Positions 54,322 to 54,820 of a DNA stretch of 54,820 nt are shown one piece after another; position 1 is the first letter of the stretch, and every line of letters starts with the position of its first letter. The notes under the pieces are model-generated. The model did no database searches, was not told where the DNA came from, and was given only the letters and a program-made list of their open reading frames with translations. The position numbers and the translations under genes are program-made. The stretch spans positions 1 to 54,820 of the forward strand of contig JAUTCR010000069.1 of NCBI GenBank assembly GCA_030673895.1. Direction: 5' to 3'. The DNA comes from Verrucomicrobiota bacterium JB023 (lineage in GTDB: Bacteria; Verrucomicrobiota; Verrucomicrobiia; Verrucomicrobiales; Akkermansiaceae).

Positions 54322-54820
54322 CGCTGAGCAATGGACTGCTCTCCCCGAGACTCTTACCGTGCGCTACATCAAGATGGGCTACGAGAATCGCAGTGGAGAA
54401 AAGAAAATGCTCGTCGTTGTCACTGACCTGTTAGACGCCACGAAGTACCCCGGCGAAGAACTCATCGACCTTTATGCGCGGCGTTGGGAAATCGAAGTCA
54501 AACTCCGCGATCTCAAGCCCCCCCTGGGCTTCGAGTTCATCCGCGCGCAAAGCCCCGCCATGGCCCGCAAGACCTTGCTCATGACGCTCATTGCCTACAA
54601 CCTCATCCGCGCCCTCATGCAATCGGCCGCTGCCGAGGCCGGAATCCCAGTCCGCGAACTCAGCTTCAAGGGAGTGCTCGACCAAATCATCTCCAGCCGC
54701 GACCACTTTAAAACCCTTTACGAGCGCCCCGCCGCGAGGCGCAAGCACCGGTCTGCCCTCATCACCCTCTGCGCCACCAAAAGGCTCAACATTCGACCCT
54801 TCCGCCACGAACCCCGGGCC
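54317..54820 (+). mobile_element. IS4-family transposase, 3' part, truncated at both ends of view
   Basis: An open frame of 168 codons runs from about 54317 to the end of the window. It includes TAEQWTALPETLTVRYIKMG, LDATKYPGEELIDLYARRWE, the characteristic YARRWEIEVKLRDLK (the Y...R...E...K signature with the third catalytic Glu), and ARKTLLMTLIAYNLIRALMQ. This is the C-terminal half of an IS4-type DDE transposase. The part carrying the first two Asp residues is missing to the left, where a RAYT-like fragment lies. The frame is open at the window edge, so the true end is not seen. Confidence 0.85.

Noticed and set aside
54484-54711. Alternative frame inside the IS4-type fragment
   Set aside because: The transposase signature YARRWEIEVKLRDLK lies in another frame that stays open to the window edge.

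Overview
The window looks like a chromosomal segment of a Gram-negative member of the Verrucomicrobiota, probably near Verrucomicrobiaceae (Roseibacillus/Haloferula/Luteolibacter-like). This is inferred from content, not from a search. The pointers are LL-diaminopimelate aminotransferase, a DUF1501 secreted protein, DUF5069, an SHD1-like domain on a C39-type peptidase, a PEP-CTERM-tailed protein, several xylose-isomerase-like sugar isomerases, and REP-associated transposases (RAYTs). Most of it is housekeeping DNA with even, fairly high G+C. Accessory DNA lies at the two ends and at 12.5-14.0 kb.

Layout. 1-632: gene-free, with an imperfect direct repeat and four REP-type hairpins. 0.6-2.2 kb (minus): ferredoxin, DciA-like helicase loader and a HAD-FolB fusion. 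2.4-4.5 kb (plus): membrane protein coupled to coproheme decarboxylase. 5.2-8.1 kb: VWA/GATase-like membrane protein and Hsp20. 8.2-12.0 kb: a probable receptor pseudokinase divergent from a DUF1501 protein. 12.1-14.0 kb: RNase P RNA with a good promoter, then 228-bp REP units interrupted by a RAYT gene. 14.1-20.9 kb: coiled-coil and BON/OmpA-like envelope proteins, PrmA, S41 protease, DUF2851, DprA and a small zinc ribbon. 21-31.6 kb: TopB, Dgt, DAHP synthase, a small secreted gene with an in-frame amber codon, YciF-like protein, NadA, DapL and an ankyrin-L,D-transpeptidase lipoprotein. 31.8-35.2 kb: PEP-CTERM protein, helical lipoprotein, CPXCG protein coupled to a glycosyltransferase, a hydroxypyruvate isomerase-like protein and tRNA-Leu. 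35.9-40.5 kb: a tightly packed operon of three sugar isomerase/epimerase paralogues and an alpha/beta hydrolase, divergent from an SMP-30/gluconolactonase. 40.6-45.6 kb: J-like/TPR/beta-helix protein, NadE and a C39-like peptidase. 45.8-50.8 kb: rpsB-tsf, a sigma-70 factor, and DUF177-rpmF-plsX. 50.9-53.5 kb: Aat, Nudix, DUF5069 and TerC. 53.5 kb to the end: REP hairpins, a RAYT remnant and a truncated IS4-type transposase that runs off the window.

The most interesting material is (1) the RAYT with its interrupted 228-bp array, whose hairpins keep one core while their stems vary with compensation; (2) the HAD-FolB fusion, a candidate for the poorly assigned dephosphorylation step in folate synthesis; (3) the kinase-fold receptor without the usual catalytic Lys and Asp; (4) the three-isomerase operon; (5) the clean amber codon in a small secreted protein gene; (6) a tRNA-Leu with an AAG anticodon. 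Start codons were moved inward from the longest frame where an overlap, a signal peptide or the family N-terminus argued for it. Many genes lack a clear Shine-Dalgarno sequence, so starts are often uncertain.
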